NCBI RefSeq assembly: GCF_002741055.1
Contig: NZ_CP016809.1
Coordinates: forward strand, 4,566,501-4,630,500
Length of the DNA stretch: 64,000 nucleotides
Origin: Paenibacillus ihbetae
Lineage (GTDB): Bacteria; Bacillota; Bacilli; Paenibacillales; Paenibacillaceae
Reading direction: 5' to 3'
The number at the start of each line of letters is the position of its first letter. Within the stretch, counting starts at the first letter, position 1. Shown here piece after piece: positions 35,226 through 44,293 of this stretch. Under the pieces are notes generated by a model. That model ran no database searches. It was given only the letters and a program-made list of their open reading frames with translations, and was not told the DNA's origin. The position numbers and the translations under genes are program-made.

Positions 35226-35244
35226 GCATTGACATAGAAGCGCT

Positions 35245-35277
35245 ACAAGCGGAAGGGTCGATTCCCTTCCGCTTGTC
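35245..35277 (+). terminator. Hairpin after htrA
   Basis: ACAAGCGGAAGGG and CCCTTCCGCTTGT pair perfectly around six bases. The following tail is only modestly T-rich. Confidence 0.65.
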
Positions 35278-35302
35278 TTGTGCTTGGACCGGCCGATATA
35301 AT
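35273..35302 (+). promoter_or_regulatory. Promoter of the OmpR-type regulator
   Basis: TTGTCT (35273-35278) and TATAAT (35297-35302), 18 bases apart. The -35 overlaps the upstream hairpin arm. Confidence 0.6.
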
Positions 35303-35357
35303 GGGATTGTAAACGACGTAACAATTGAGATGCTAGCAGATAGAGGAGATGTCGCCG

Positions 35358-36044
35358 ATGCGGTCCCGAATTTTAATCGTGGATGATGATGAGAAAATTA
35401 TTTCGATGCTTCGAAGAGGATTGGCCTTCGAGGGTTATGATGTGCTGACGGCCTCGAACGGGGCCGAAGGCTTGAAACTGATTCTGAGCGAAGATCCGGA
35501 TGTGGTCGTGCTGGATGTCATGATGCCCCAAGTCGATGGATTTGAAGCGCTGAGAAGGCTTCGTGAAGGGGGCAGCACGGTGCCGGTGCTGATGCTGACC
35601 GCGAAAGACGAGGTAGAGAACCGCGTCAAGGGGCTCGATACCGGCGCGGATGATTATTTGGTCAAGCCGTTTGCGCTGGAGGAGCTGCTCGCACGCGTGC
35701 GCGCGCTCTTGCGGCGTAAAACTGGGGAGGATTCATCCTCTCAACGCCTGACTTTCGAGGATCTTGTTATGGACACCGATGCCAGGGAAGTCATCCGGGC
35801 GGGACAGCGGCTGGAACTGACCGCGAAGGAGTTCGAGCTGCTCCATCTGTTTATGCAGAACCCGAAGCGGGTGCTGTCCCGCGATTTGATCATGGATAAA
35901 ATATGGGGCTACGATTACAGCGGGGAATCCAACGTGCTGGAGGTCTACATCGCCATGCTCCGGCAGAAGACTGAGGAACATGGAGGGAAGCGGCTGATCC
36001 AGACGATCCGCGGAGCTGGCTACATTCTAAGAGGTGACAACTAA
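35358..36044 (+). CDS. OmpR-family response regulator
   Basis: A 228-residue regulator. Receiver: acidic residues DDD (9-11), phosphorylation site Asp53 in VVVLDVMMP, Thr in MLTAKD and Lys103 in LVKPFALEEL. The C-terminal winged helix (about 130-226) includes LTAKEFELLHLFMQNPKRVLSR and VYIAMLRQK. The sequence has the flavour of MprA/CssR-type envelope-stress regulators. ATG 35358 has AGAGGAG at good distance; ATG 35349 abuts it. The kinase gene follows after two bases. Confidence 0.9.
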   Translation: MRSRILIVDDDEKIISMLRRGLAFEGYDVLTASNGAEGLKLILSEDPDVVVLDVMMPQVDGFEALRRLREGGSTVPVLMLTAKDEVENRVKGLDTGADDYLVKPFALEELLARVRALLRRKTGEDSSSQRLTFEDLVMDTDAREVIRAGQRLELTAKEFELLHLFMQNPKRVLSRDLIMDKIWGYDYSGESNVLEVYIAMLRQKTEEHGGKRLIQTIRGAGYILRGDN

Positions 36045-36046
36045 AG

Positions 36047-37492
36047 ATGTCCATTCGTTTAAGGCTGACCGCTTGGTATACCGGAATTCTGTTTGTGACG
36101 CTGCTGATATTCAGCTCAGCGGTGTACGGCTTTGTACATCTGTACACGTACGATGAGCTGAAACAAAGGATTGTCAAGCAATCAGGCGAGATGGAGCTCG
36201 GAACCAACGGCTTCGAAGTGTTTCCTAGCCGTGATACGGCCGACCGGCTCGAAGCTGCTGATTTATTTATGCAGACATCGACTACGGAACGGCTGACATG
36301 GCGATCGGATAATATGATTTTTAGCGAGGTCCAGTTTGATATTCCTCCCGCTGACAATATTAAAAAGTACGACAACAAGTTTACACGCATGAATATCAAT
36401 GGAAACTCTTTTCTTGTATACCAAAAAGCATTGTTTAAAAATCCAAGTCACGCCATCTTGTGGCTTCAAATTGGTGCTAATACAAGATTAATCGACCAAA
36501 CGCTGGACCGGCTTCAGTCGATCCTGATCATGGGATCGGCTGCAACGCTGGTGATTGCTTCCACCTTCGGTCTGTTCTTGGCGCGTAAATCGATGAACCC
36601 GATCGGCAAAGTGACCGAGGCCGCGGAACATATCCAGAAGGGGACGGACCTTAGCGTCCGGATTGAGTACGACGGTCCGCAGGACGAAATCGGACAGTTG
36701 ATCGGCACCTTTAATGCGATGCTGGAGCGAACCGAGGGATTCTATAAGGAGCTGGAGGATGCCTATGCCGCCCAGCGGCGTTTCGTTTCCGACGCTTCCC
36801 ATGAGCTCCGGACCCCGCTGACCACGATTCGCGGCAATGTCGACCTGCTGCAGAAGATGTGGACGGCGGAGCAAGGCGAACGAATGGATATGGACGATGA
36901 AATGATCAAGCAAATTTCCATCGAGGCGGTCGGTGACATCTCGGACGAGGCCAAACGGATGAGCCGGCTCGTGAACGACATGCTGTCCCTTGCCCGCGCA
37001 GATACCGGTCAGACCTTCGAGCTGTCGCCGATTCCTTTGCAGCCGCTCGTTGAGGAGGTTGCGCGGCGGGCGCAGTTTCTGGAGAAGACGGCGGAGTGGC
37101 ATGTTGGCCGGCTGTCGGTTTTGAACGGGGTTTACGTTGAGGGAAACAAAGATTATCTGCAGCAGATGCTGTTCATATTTATCGAAAATGCATTCAAGTA
37201 TACGCCGGAAGGCGAGGTCAGCCTGGACGCCGTTCTGTATAAGGGGCAGGTCGGCCTGAGAATTTCGGATACCGGAATCGGCATGGACAAGGACGAGGTG
37301 CCTTTTATCTTCGAACGTTTCTACCGCGCGGACCAGTCCCGAGGCGTAACCGCCGGAACGGGCCTTGGGCTCTCGATTGCCAAGTGGATCATCGATGAAC
37401 ACAAGGGCTCGGTCGAGGTCGTTACCCGCAGAGGGGAAGGCAGTACGTTTATTGTATGGCTGCCGGTCGTCTTTGCTCCTCCCCTGGAATAG
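36047..37492 (+). CDS. HAMP-containing sensor histidine kinase
   Basis: A 481-residue kinase. Two membrane helices (about 10-30 and 158-178) flank an extracytoplasmic sensor of some 125 residues; HAMP (180-232), HisKA with His252 in SDASHELRTPL, and an ATPase domain with N-box NAFKYTPEGE, DTGIGM and GTGLGLSIAK follow. It should phosphorylate the OmpR regulator upstream. Bases 36361-36480, coding the end of the sensor, are only about 34% GC by my count, far below the rest of the gene, suggesting a replaced or fast-evolving sensor segment. Confidence 0.92.
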   Translation: MSIRLRLTAWYTGILFVTLLIFSSAVYGFVHLYTYDELKQRIVKQSGEMELGTNGFEVFPSRDTADRLEAADLFMQTSTTERLTWRSDNMIFSEVQFDIPPADNIKKYDNKFTRMNINGNSFLVYQKALFKNPSHAILWLQIGANTRLIDQTLDRLQSILIMGSAATLVIASTFGLFLARKSMNPIGKVTEAAEHIQKGTDLSVRIEYDGPQDEIGQLIGTFNAMLERTEGFYKELEDAYAAQRRFVSDASHELRTPLTTIRGNVDLLQKMWTAEQGERMDMDDEMIKQISIEAVGDISDEAKRMSRLVNDMLSLARADTGQTFELSPIPLQPLVEEVARRAQFLEKTAEWHVGRLSVLNGVYVEGNKDYLQQMLFIFIENAFKYTPEGEVSLDAVLYKGQVGLRISDTGIGMDKDEVPFIFERFYRADQSRGVTAGTGLGLSIAKWIIDEHKGSVEVVTRRGEGSTFIVWLPVVFAPPLE

Positions 37493-37500
37493 GGTATAAT
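37472..37500 (+). promoter_or_regulatory. Promoter of ispH
   Basis: TTGCTC (37473-37478) and TATAAT (37495-37500), 16 bases apart. The start of transcription would be near 37507, just after the ATG at 37506. Confidence 0.6.
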
Positions 37501-37535
37501 GGTTTATGAACCTAAGGAATACAACGCGAAAGCAG

Positions 37536-38501
37536 GTGAGGATCATCGAAGTCATCAAAATATCGCCGAGAGGTTACTGCTACGGCGTCGTGGATGCCAT
37601 GGTGCTGGCACGTCAGGCCGCGCAGAACCTGGATCTTCCCCGGCCAATTTATATATTGGGCATGATTGTGCATAACAGTCATGTCACGCAATCGTTTGAG
37701 GATGAAGGCATTATTACGCTGGACGGTCCGAACCGGATGGAAATATTGAAGCAGGTGAACAGCGGGACGGTTATCTTTACCGCACACGGCGTTTCGCCGG
37801 AGGTTCGCAAGCTCGCCCGGGATAAAGGGCTGACCACGCTGGATGCGACGTGCCCGGACGTGACGAAGACGCATGATTTGATTCGGGATAAGGTTGCGGA
37901 TGGATACGAAATTATTTATATCGGCAAAAAAGGCCACCCGGAGCCCGAAGGGGCGATCGGCATCGCGCCTGAGCATGTCCACCTGATCGAGAAGGAAGAG
38001 GAGATTGATCAGCTTCAGGTGGATGCATCCCGGATCATCATTACGAACCAGACCACGATGAGCCAGTGGGATATCAAGCATATCATGAAGCGTCTGCTGG
38101 AGAAATTCCCGGGCGCTGAAATTCATAACGAAATATGCCTGGCGACGCAGGTACGGCAGGAAGCCGTAGCGGAGCAGGCAGGGCAAGCGGACCTCGTCAT
38201 CGTGGTTGGCGATCCTCGAAGCAACAACTCGAACCGGCTTGCTCAAGTCTCCGAGGAAATTGCCGGGGTCCCCGCGCACCGGATCGGCGATGTGACCGAG
38301 CTGAAGCGCGAGTGGCTTGAAGGCATCAGCAAGGTGGCGGTCACCTCCGGTGCCTCGACGCCGACGCCGATCACCAAAGAGGTCATTGCATACCTGGAGC
38401 AGTATGAGCATGACAAACCGGAAACTTGGGAGATCAAGCGCACGGTGAACATGAGCAAGCTGCTGCCTCCGGTACGCGCAAAAAGCAAGACGCAAGCATA
38501 A
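37536..38501 (+). CDS. ispH: 4-hydroxy-3-methylbut-2-enyl diphosphate reductase IspH
   Basis: About 321 residues; the last enzyme of the MEP route, making IPP and DMAPP. Iron-sulfur cysteines are Cys15 (RGYCYG), Cys106 (DATCPD) and Cys201 (NEICLAT); [18 protein letters not shown] and [11 protein letters not shown] are hallmarks. The frame opens at ATG 37506, but the promoter would place the RNA start there, so GTG 37536 is preferred although its ribosome site is weak. The extension would add ten residues (NLRNTTRKQ after Met). Confidence 0.92.
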   Translation: MRIIEVIKISPRGYCYGVVDAMVLARQAAQNLDLPRPIYILGMIVHNSHVTQSFEDEGIITLDGPNRMEILKQVNSGTVIFTAHGVSPEVRKLARDKGLTTLDATCPDVTKTHDLIRDKVADGYEIIYIGKKGHPEPEGAIGIAPEHVHLIEKEEEIDQLQVDASRIIITNQTTMSQWDIKHIMKRLLEKFPGAEIHNEICLATQVRQEAVAEQAGQADLVIVVGDPRSNNSNRLAQVSEEIAGVPAHRIGDVTELKREWLEGISKVAVTSGASTPTPITKEVIAYLEQYEHDKPETWEIKRTVNMSKLLPPVRAKSKTQA

Positions 38502-38524
38502 GAATGCCTGATGAACATTTAGGA

Positions 38525-38560
38525 AGAAGCCGCTGCGGTAATTTCGCAGCGGCTTTTTTT
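38525..38560 (+). terminator. Terminator of ispH
   Basis: AAGCCGCTGCG-GTAATTT-CGCAGCGGCTT followed by T5. Confidence 0.9.
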
Positions 38561-38601
38561 ATGCTAAGCCGTTATCTATGCATTCGGATTCTAGAGCTTC
38601 A

Positions 38602-38751
38602 TTGAATAATATCATTCTCGTTAAGCAGGGAAGCAAGAAGCAATTTACCGTTACAGCCACCGTGAAACGATGCCTGCATAAGAGCCCATAGGGGCTCTTT
38701 TTTTCATTAGGATACATTTCGATTGAATATTATCATTTTTCGTTGATCAGG
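38602..38751 (+). repeat. Two 28-29-bp direct repeats upstream of the ABC operon
   Basis: The segment at 38602-38629 starts TTGAATAATATCATTCTCG and ends GCAGG; the one at 38723-38751 starts TTGAATATTATCATTTTTCG and ends TCAGG. They are 121 bases apart and flank an orphan terminator. Duplicate promoters or operators are possible. Confidence 0.6.
38681..38704 (+). terminator. Orphan terminator
   Basis: AGAGCCC-ATA-GGGGCTCT followed by seven T. It lies 120 bases after the ispH terminator with no gene between, so it may end a short leader or small RNA. Confidence 0.75.
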
Positions 38752-38832
38752 CAAATATTCATGATCGCCTCTTTCAACTAGAATGATAGACATTAGAGAT
38801 ACTTCATGGCATAAACATACGGGGGGTTGGAG

Positions 38833-39789
38833 ATGGCACAAATATCCGTTAAGCAGGAACCTGTTCCTAAACGGAAGAAAGACAATTTGTTTATTCGCTT
38901 TGCCAAACAGTGGGATATCCAGCTTATGGTGCTTCCCGCGCTCGCGCTGATTTTTATATTCAGCTACATCCCGATGTACGGGATTTTGATGGCGTTCCAG
39001 GACTACAACATTTTCAAAGGAATGGGCGACAGCCCTTGGGCGGGTCTGAAGCATTTCCGGATGTTCTTTGAATCCCCTGAATTCATGAACGTCATGCGCA
39101 ATACGATTGTCATCAGTTTGCTTAAATTTCTGATTGGCTTCCCGGCACCGATCATCTTGGCGCTGATGCTGAACGAGGTTCGGCACATGTTCTTCAAGCG
39201 CTTGGTGCAGACCGTCAGCTACTTGCCGCACTTTTTATCTTGGGTTATCGTATCAGGGTTCGTCATTTCCCTGCTGTCCACGGATAACGGCAGCGTGAAT
39301 ATTTTGTTGATGAAGCTGAACCTGATCGAAGAGCCGATCAACTTCCTGTCCTTGCCGGAATACTTCTGGACCATTCTCGTAACGACAGGCGTCTGGAAAG
39401 AAATCGGATTCTCGTCGATCGTATATCTGGCAGCCGTTGCGGGTGTGGATCCGCATATGTACGAAGCGGCCGACATGGACGGAGCCAGCAAGTTCCGCCA
39501 GATTTTCACCATTACACTGCCTTCGATCATGCCGGTGGTTGTCATCTTCATGATTCTTGCGATCGGCAACCTGTTGACTGCCGGGTTTGAAGACATCTTG
39601 CTCTTGGCGAAGAACCCAGTGCTTAGAGAGGTGTCCGATGTTATTGATACATATGTTTACCGGATCGGCATCGAAAACTCCCGGTTCTCCTATGCAACGG
39701 CTGTAGGCTTGTTCAAAGCGGTAATCAGCGTGATGCTTCTGACGATCGCCAACCTGATTGCACGCAGATCGGGCAACAGTCTATGGTAA
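38833..39789 (+). CDS. ABC transporter permease (LplB type)
   Basis: A 318-residue inner-membrane permease with about six helices. The ATPase-contact loop reads EAADMDGASKFRQIFTITLP, as in LplB/YteP-type permeases for oligosaccharides. GGGGGGT precedes ATG 38833. It is the first gene of permease-permease-binding protein-regulator-kinase. The ATPase is not encoded here; these systems usually borrow a shared MsmX-type ATPase. Confidence 0.9.
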   Translation: MAQISVKQEPVPKRKKDNLFIRFAKQWDIQLMVLPALALIFIFSYIPMYGILMAFQDYNIFKGMGDSPWAGLKHFRMFFESPEFMNVMRNTIVISLLKFLIGFPAPIILALMLNEVRHMFFKRLVQTVSYLPHFLSWVIVSGFVISLLSTDNGSVNILLMKLNLIEEPINFLSLPEYFWTILVTTGVWKEIGFSSIVYLAAVAGVDPHMYEAADMDGASKFRQIFTITLPSIMPVVVIFMILAIGNLLTAGFEDILLLAKNPVLREVSDVIDTYVYRIGIENSRFSYATAVGLFKAVISVMLLTIANLIARRSGNSLW

Positions 39790-39819
39790 ACGACATTGTG
39801 ATGAAGGGAGCGGGTAGAT

Positions 39820-40716
39820 TTGGTACGATTAGGATTCGGTGACCGCGTCATGCAGGTTATCATCTATATCTTTCTTGCATTGTTGGCTTTTGTGACCTTT
39901 TATCCGTTTTGGAACGGACTTGTCATATCATTGAATTCCGGTTCGGATACCGCCCTGGGCGGAGTGACTTTCTGGCCGAGAGATTTTACGCTGGAGAACT
40001 ATGAAATCGTCTTCCAGGACAAACGGCTGCTGAACGGCTTCGGCATATCCGTCGCGCGGACCGTGGTCGGTACGATCAGCTCGATTTTGGTGACGTCGAT
40101 CTTTGCTTACGGGATGACGAAGCGCGAGCTCATCGGACGGAAATATTACATGGTGATGTGTATCATTACCATGTACTTCGGGGGCGGCTTGATTCCGACG
40201 TTCATGCTCGTCCGCAGTCTGGGTCTGATGGATTCCTTCTGGGTGTTCATCATTCCGAGCTTGGTAAGCGTATGGAACATGATCATATTCCGAACCTTCT
40301 TCCAAGGGCTTCCGAACGGGCTGGAGGAGTCTGCCAAGATTGACGGCGCAGGCAATTGGGGGATTTACTTCCGGATTATCCTGCCGCTGTCCGGTCCGGT
40401 TATCGCGACACTGTCCCTGTTTACGGCCGTGGCGCACTGGAATGAGTGGTTCTTGCCGAGTATCTACATTACGAAGGAAGAGCTTCTTCCGATTCAGACG
40501 ATTCTGCGTCAAATTCTGAATTCGAACATCATGTCCGAGCAGATGAGCCAGCTCGATTCCTCGTCGGCGGCAGCGCTGTCGAGAATGCAAAGCGTAACGA
40601 CCAAATCGTTGTCCATGGCAACGATGATCGTGGCAACCCTGCCGATTATTATGGTGTATCCGTTTGTGCAGAAGCACTTTGTAAAGGGTGTACTGGTAGG
40701 TTCTTTGAAAGAGTAG
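39820..40716 (+). CDS. ABC transporter permease (YtcP type)
   Basis: A 298-residue permease with six helices and an ATPase-contact loop EESAKIDGAGNWGIYFRIILPL. It pairs with the upstream LplB-type permease to form the channel. The end, FVQKHFVKGVLVGSLKE, is typical of the family. The TTG start at 39820 has AAGGGAG upstream. 30 bases separate it from the first permease. Confidence 0.9.
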   Translation: MVRLGFGDRVMQVIIYIFLALLAFVTFYPFWNGLVISLNSGSDTALGGVTFWPRDFTLENYEIVFQDKRLLNGFGISVARTVVGTISSILVTSIFAYGMTKRELIGRKYYMVMCIITMYFGGGLIPTFMLVRSLGLMDSFWVFIIPSLVSVWNMIIFRTFFQGLPNGLEESAKIDGAGNWGIYFRIILPLSGPVIATLSLFTAVAHWNEWFLPSIYITKEELLPIQTILRQILNSNIMSEQMSQLDSSSAAALSRMQSVTTKSLSMATMIVATLPIIMVYPFVQKHFVKGVLVGSLKE

Positions 40717-40918
40717 AACCGAGGGATCCATGCAAATATCCAAAAGAGCGGCTTTCAATCAGCAGTATGTAGGGTGAAACGGTTTCGTTCATCTATCTAT
40801 TGGACCTGGAAGCGGCTTGAATCGAATGTTTGCATAATCCTGACCCATCTAACACGTTGTTTGAAGCATTCGCTTTAGACATAAATATCAAGTGGAAATA
40901 CGAAAGGGGAATTAGAGA

Positions 40919-42601
40919 ATGAGGTTGAGAAAGAAATCTCTGACCACATCGATGACCGCTTTGCTGGCGGCAGCGCTGATGCTGTCGGCATGCGGCGGCG
41001 GCGGTGGCAACGGCGGAACGAAGACGTCGGATCCGGCTCCTAGCACGGGCGGCGATACGGGCACGCCGACAGAGCAAGCGTCCGACAGCAAGTACGTGCT
41101 GGGTGAACAGCCGCTTGAGTTCAGCTTCTATGGTCATTACGATTGGTATACGATGCCTCCTTGGGGAGAGGACGACGCTTCCAAATGGATTAAAGAGAAC
41201 AAAAAGGTCGATGTTAAAGCGATTAACTCCCAAGGCAACGCACAGCAAAAATTCAATACGATGATCGCGTCCAAAGAGCTTCCGGACGTGATCTGGCTCG
41301 ATCGCGGTCCAGACGTAGAGAAGCTTAGAGAGGCGGATATGCTCGTGCCTTTCGATGAATATCTCGATAAATATCCGAATCTGAAGGAATGGCTCGGCGA
41401 AGCCGGGATCAACATGCTTCGTTCCGATGACGGCAAGCTGTATCAGTTCCCTAACTGGTATACGAGCCAGCCGAACGGCAACGCCGGTTACGTTGTGAAC
41501 AAGAAGATTTACAAGGAGCTTGGAGAGCCGAAGCTCGAGACGACCGAGGATTTGGCGAATTACTTGGCGGCCGTCAAAGCGAAGTACGGCAACGAAGTCG
41601 TACCGTTCGAGCCGGGCATTGAAGGCCAAGGTATCGATGTGCTGTACTCCGCGTTCAAGGAGAACGCGCTGACGCGCTGGATCGCGATCCGCGGCGTGCC
41701 AAACGGCGACAAGCTGACCTCGATCTTCACCGATCCGACGTATCGCGAGTCGATGCAGTATGCGGCGAAGCTGTTCCGCGACAAGCTGATTTCGCAGGAT
41801 GCCCTGACCCAAACGAACGACCAGGTTAAAGAAAAAGTGATGACGGGCCGCGTTGCTGTCTACGCTGCATCGAGCCCGACGGAAAATGCCATGAATGCTC
41901 ATGCCGAGCTGGCCAAGAAGGATCCGAACGGCGGTTATTTCATGATCTGGCCGATCGCCAAGGAAGGTCTGGATAAGAACAAAATTTATCCGGGTACCTA
42001 TACGCAGCTGGGCTGGAACGTAAGCGTCATTACGAAGAGCGCGAAAGATCCGGAAGCCATTTTTGCTTTCCTGGATTGGTATACCGGTCCTGAAGGACAA
42101 AGCGTCCAAATGTGGGGCCCTCCAGGCGGATATTGGGACGGATTTGAGGAAGACGGCAAGACACCGAAGTTCACAGAGAAGTATATAACGGATGCCGAAG
42201 GTCTGGCTAAGCTTCAAGCAACAACGACGAATATCCAATGGAACGGTAACACCGTATTCGTCGACACCGCAAAAGCGAAGTACGAGAGCACGCTGCCTGA
42301 AGAGCAGCGCAACTGGTCGACTCGCTGGCAGTATGAAATCACATGGAAAACGCAAGCGAATGCAACGGAATTCATTAACCTGGATCCGTCACCTGAAAGC
42401 GAAGAAGGAATTATTCGTCAGCGTATCGAAGATATCTATACCGAAGCTAGAGCGAAGGCCCTGTTTGCGAAGGACGATGCCGAAGTGTTGGCCGTGCTGG
42501 ATAAGGCAGAAGCCGATGCTCAAGCAGCAGGCTACGAGAAGCTTCTTGCTTACAAAACCGAGAAATGGCAAGCTAACCTCGCCAAGATGAACGGCCAATA
42601 A
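40919..42601 (+). CDS. Extracellular solute-binding lipoprotein (LipoQ/LplA type)
   Basis: A 560-residue lipoprotein with lipobox LSAC (Cys25), a Gly/Thr/Ser-rich linker and a large two-lobe binding domain of the long Paenibacillus-type oligosaccharide-binding group (PDVIWLDRG, GWNVSVITKSAKDPEAIFAFLDW). It should deliver a carbohydrate to the two permeases. The substrate is unknown; no glycosidase gene is adjacent. GAAAGGGG lies upstream of ATG 40919. A 202-base gap separates it from the permeases. Confidence 0.88.
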   Translation: MRLRKKSLTTSMTALLAAALMLSACGGGGGNGGTKTSDPAPSTGGDTGTPTEQASDSKYVLGEQPLEFSFYGHYDWYTMPPWGEDDASKWIKENKKVDVKAINSQGNAQQKFNTMIASKELPDVIWLDRGPDVEKLREADMLVPFDEYLDKYPNLKEWLGEAGINMLRSDDGKLYQFPNWYTSQPNGNAGYVVNKKIYKELGEPKLETTEDLANYLAAVKAKYGNEVVPFEPGIEGQGIDVLYSAFKENALTRWIAIRGVPNGDKLTSIFTDPTYRESMQYAAKLFRDKLISQDALTQTNDQVKEKVMTGRVAVYAASSPTENAMNAHAELAKKDPNGGYFMIWPIAKEGLDKNKIYPGTYTQLGWNVSVITKSAKDPEAIFAFLDWYTGPEGQSVQMWGPPGGYWDGFEEDGKTPKFTEKYITDAEGLAKLQATTTNIQWNGNTVFVDTAKAKYESTLPEEQRNWSTRWQYEITWKTQANATEFINLDPSPESEEGIIRQRIEDIYTEARAKALFAKDDAEVLAVLDKAEADAQAAGYEKLLAYKTEKWQANLAKMNGQ

Positions 42602-42615
42602 TACCATATGAAATA

Positions 42616-42655
42616 CCGAAAGGGTATGCTGCGGATGCAGTATACCCTTATCGGA
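42616..42655 (+). other. Hairpin between binding-protein and regulator genes
   Basis: AAGGGTAT...CTGC and GCAG...ATACCCTT pair, with flanking CCGA/TCGG. It lacks a clean T-run, so partial termination or RNA stabilisation (more binding protein than regulator) is likely. Confidence 0.5.
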
Positions 42656-42677
42656 ATTTTAGGGGGAGTAGATGCCC

Positions 42678-44252
42678 ATGTATAAAGTGCTGCTGGCAGA
42701 TGATGAAATACTGGACCTAGAAGGCATGAGGAGCTTTATTCCATGGGAAAGCCTCGGCATGGAGGTCGCGGCTGCGGTTAATAACGGATTTGCGGCATGG
42801 GAAGTGCTGGAGAAGGAGCCGGTGGATATTCTCGTGACCGATGTTCGCATGCCCAATATGACCGGGATTGAGCTGGCACAGAAGGCCCAGAAGGTGAATG
42901 AAGAGCTGCAGGTTATTTTCGTGAGCGGTTACCAGGATTTTAGTTATGTTAAGCAGGCGATCGCTCTCAAAGCATGCAATTATGTGCTGAAGCCGATGGA
43001 GGATGAGGAGCTTATCGAAGCGCTGACCAAGGTCAAGCAGGAGCTGGACCGCCTTCGGGAGCGGAAGGAGACGGAGCGTGCCTATCAACAGATGGTGCCG
43101 ATCTTGAAAAACCAATACTTTCTTCAAATCCTGCAGAAGCCGTATGATGGAGCGATGCTGGAGATTATCGAACGGGAGTACAGGCTGAATGAGATCGATT
43201 GGCCGGTCCGTGTAGCGCTCCTGGAAATCGATGATGTCAGCACCTGGCGCAGCAGCTATGAGGAGAGGAAAAAGGGGACCGGGGTCAACGAGCAGTTCTT
43301 CGCTAAGCTTCACATGCTCCTGGAGCAGGCCGGAGTCCGGCATGTATGCAAGGTTACGGACCAGCGAATGGCGGTGCTGCTGGACAGCAAGCACGATAAG
43401 CCGGATATCCAGCCTCTGCTGGAGCAGCTGAAGCAGGACTACGCCTTAACCGTTACGGTTGGCGAAGGAGGGGTTGCCAATGAGCTGGAGCAGCTGCACG
43501 CTTCTTATCTGACGGCGGTGGAAGCACTGGATTATAAAATGTTCCGCGGGAAGGGGCAGTGGATTCCTTATTACGAGGTTCCGACCGAGGATCGCGAGGA
43601 CGCCAAAATTTTGGACATCCGCCTGGATTCCCTATTCACAGCAATGACCAATTACGATATTGTGCGGATTCACGACGAGATCGAAGCGATTCAAGCCCTG
43701 GCTTCTAACATCAGATCCAAATTTACAATCCGTAATCTTGCCATTTATATCATCATGAAGCTGGATGCGCATCTCCATACCATGCATGAGGATCTGTTCC
43801 GCCTGCTCGGGATCGACCTGAAAAACCTGGATGTCCTTATGCAATTTGAAACGATGAATGATATTTTCGCCTGGCTCCGCATGAAAGTGTTCGAAATTTC
43901 GGAGCAGCTCAACTTCCGGCAGCATTCCAGGAACGGCCGGCTGGTCGAGGAGATCATCAGCAATATCCGCGAACGGATGCATGAGAACATTACGTTGCGC
44001 GATATGGCGAACCGGTTTTCGTTTTCACCGAATTACTTAGGGGTGCTCTTCAAAGAAGAAACCGGATACAATTTTAGCGATTATGTCATCAAGCTTCGTA
44101 TGGAACGGGCGAAGGAGCTGCTGGTTACAACAAAGCTTAAAATATATGAAATTGCTTCCCAGACCGGCTACCAGTATTTGCCCTATTTCAGCCGGCAATT
44201 CAAAGAAATGTACGGCATGACACCGCTGGAATATCGGCGCAAGCACGCTTAG
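42678..44252 (+). CDS. YesN-type response regulator with AraC DNA-binding domain
   Basis: A 524-residue regulator. Receiver: DDE (8-10), Asp55 in ILVTDVRMP, Lys in YVLKPMED. A long middle region of unknown fold (about 130-415) is followed by two helix-turn-helix units of AraC type (about 422-522, ITLRDMANRFSFSPNYLGVLF and IYEIASQTGYQYLPYFSRQF). Such proteins switch on nearby sugar ABC transporters. ATG 42678 or ATG 42672 may start. The kinase gene follows after 41 bases. Confidence 0.92.
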   Translation: MYKVLLADDEILDLEGMRSFIPWESLGMEVAAAVNNGFAAWEVLEKEPVDILVTDVRMPNMTGIELAQKAQKVNEELQVIFVSGYQDFSYVKQAIALKACNYVLKPMEDEELIEALTKVKQELDRLRERKETERAYQQMVPILKNQYFLQILQKPYDGAMLEIIEREYRLNEIDWPVRVALLEIDDVSTWRSSYEERKKGTGVNEQFFAKLHMLLEQAGVRHVCKVTDQRMAVLLDSKHDKPDIQPLLEQLKQDYALTVTVGEGGVANELEQLHASYLTAVEALDYKMFRGKGQWIPYYEVPTEDREDAKILDIRLDSLFTAMTNYDIVRIHDEIEAIQALASNIRSKFTIRNLAIYIIMKLDAHLHTMHEDLFRLLGIDLKNLDVLMQFETMNDIFAWLRMKVFEISEQLNFRQHSRNGRLVEEIISNIRERMHENITLRDMANRFSFSPNYLGVLFKEETGYNFSDYVIKLRMERAKELLVTTKLKIYEIASQTGYQYLPYFSRQFKEMYGMTPLEYRRKHA

Positions 44253-44293
44253 CCGTCCATACTATACCGTAGATAATGAGGTCGTGATTGGTC

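Noticed and set aside
40774..40791. Catabolite (cre) site TGAAACGGTTTC before the binding-protein gene
   Set aside because: The central CG is out of register with the consensus and the outer bases do not match; only a short inverted repeat remains.
40793..42355. 520-codon open frame antisense to the binding lipoprotein
   Set aside because: Shadow frame of a well-supported gene; Arg/Leu/His-rich composition typical of antisense reading.
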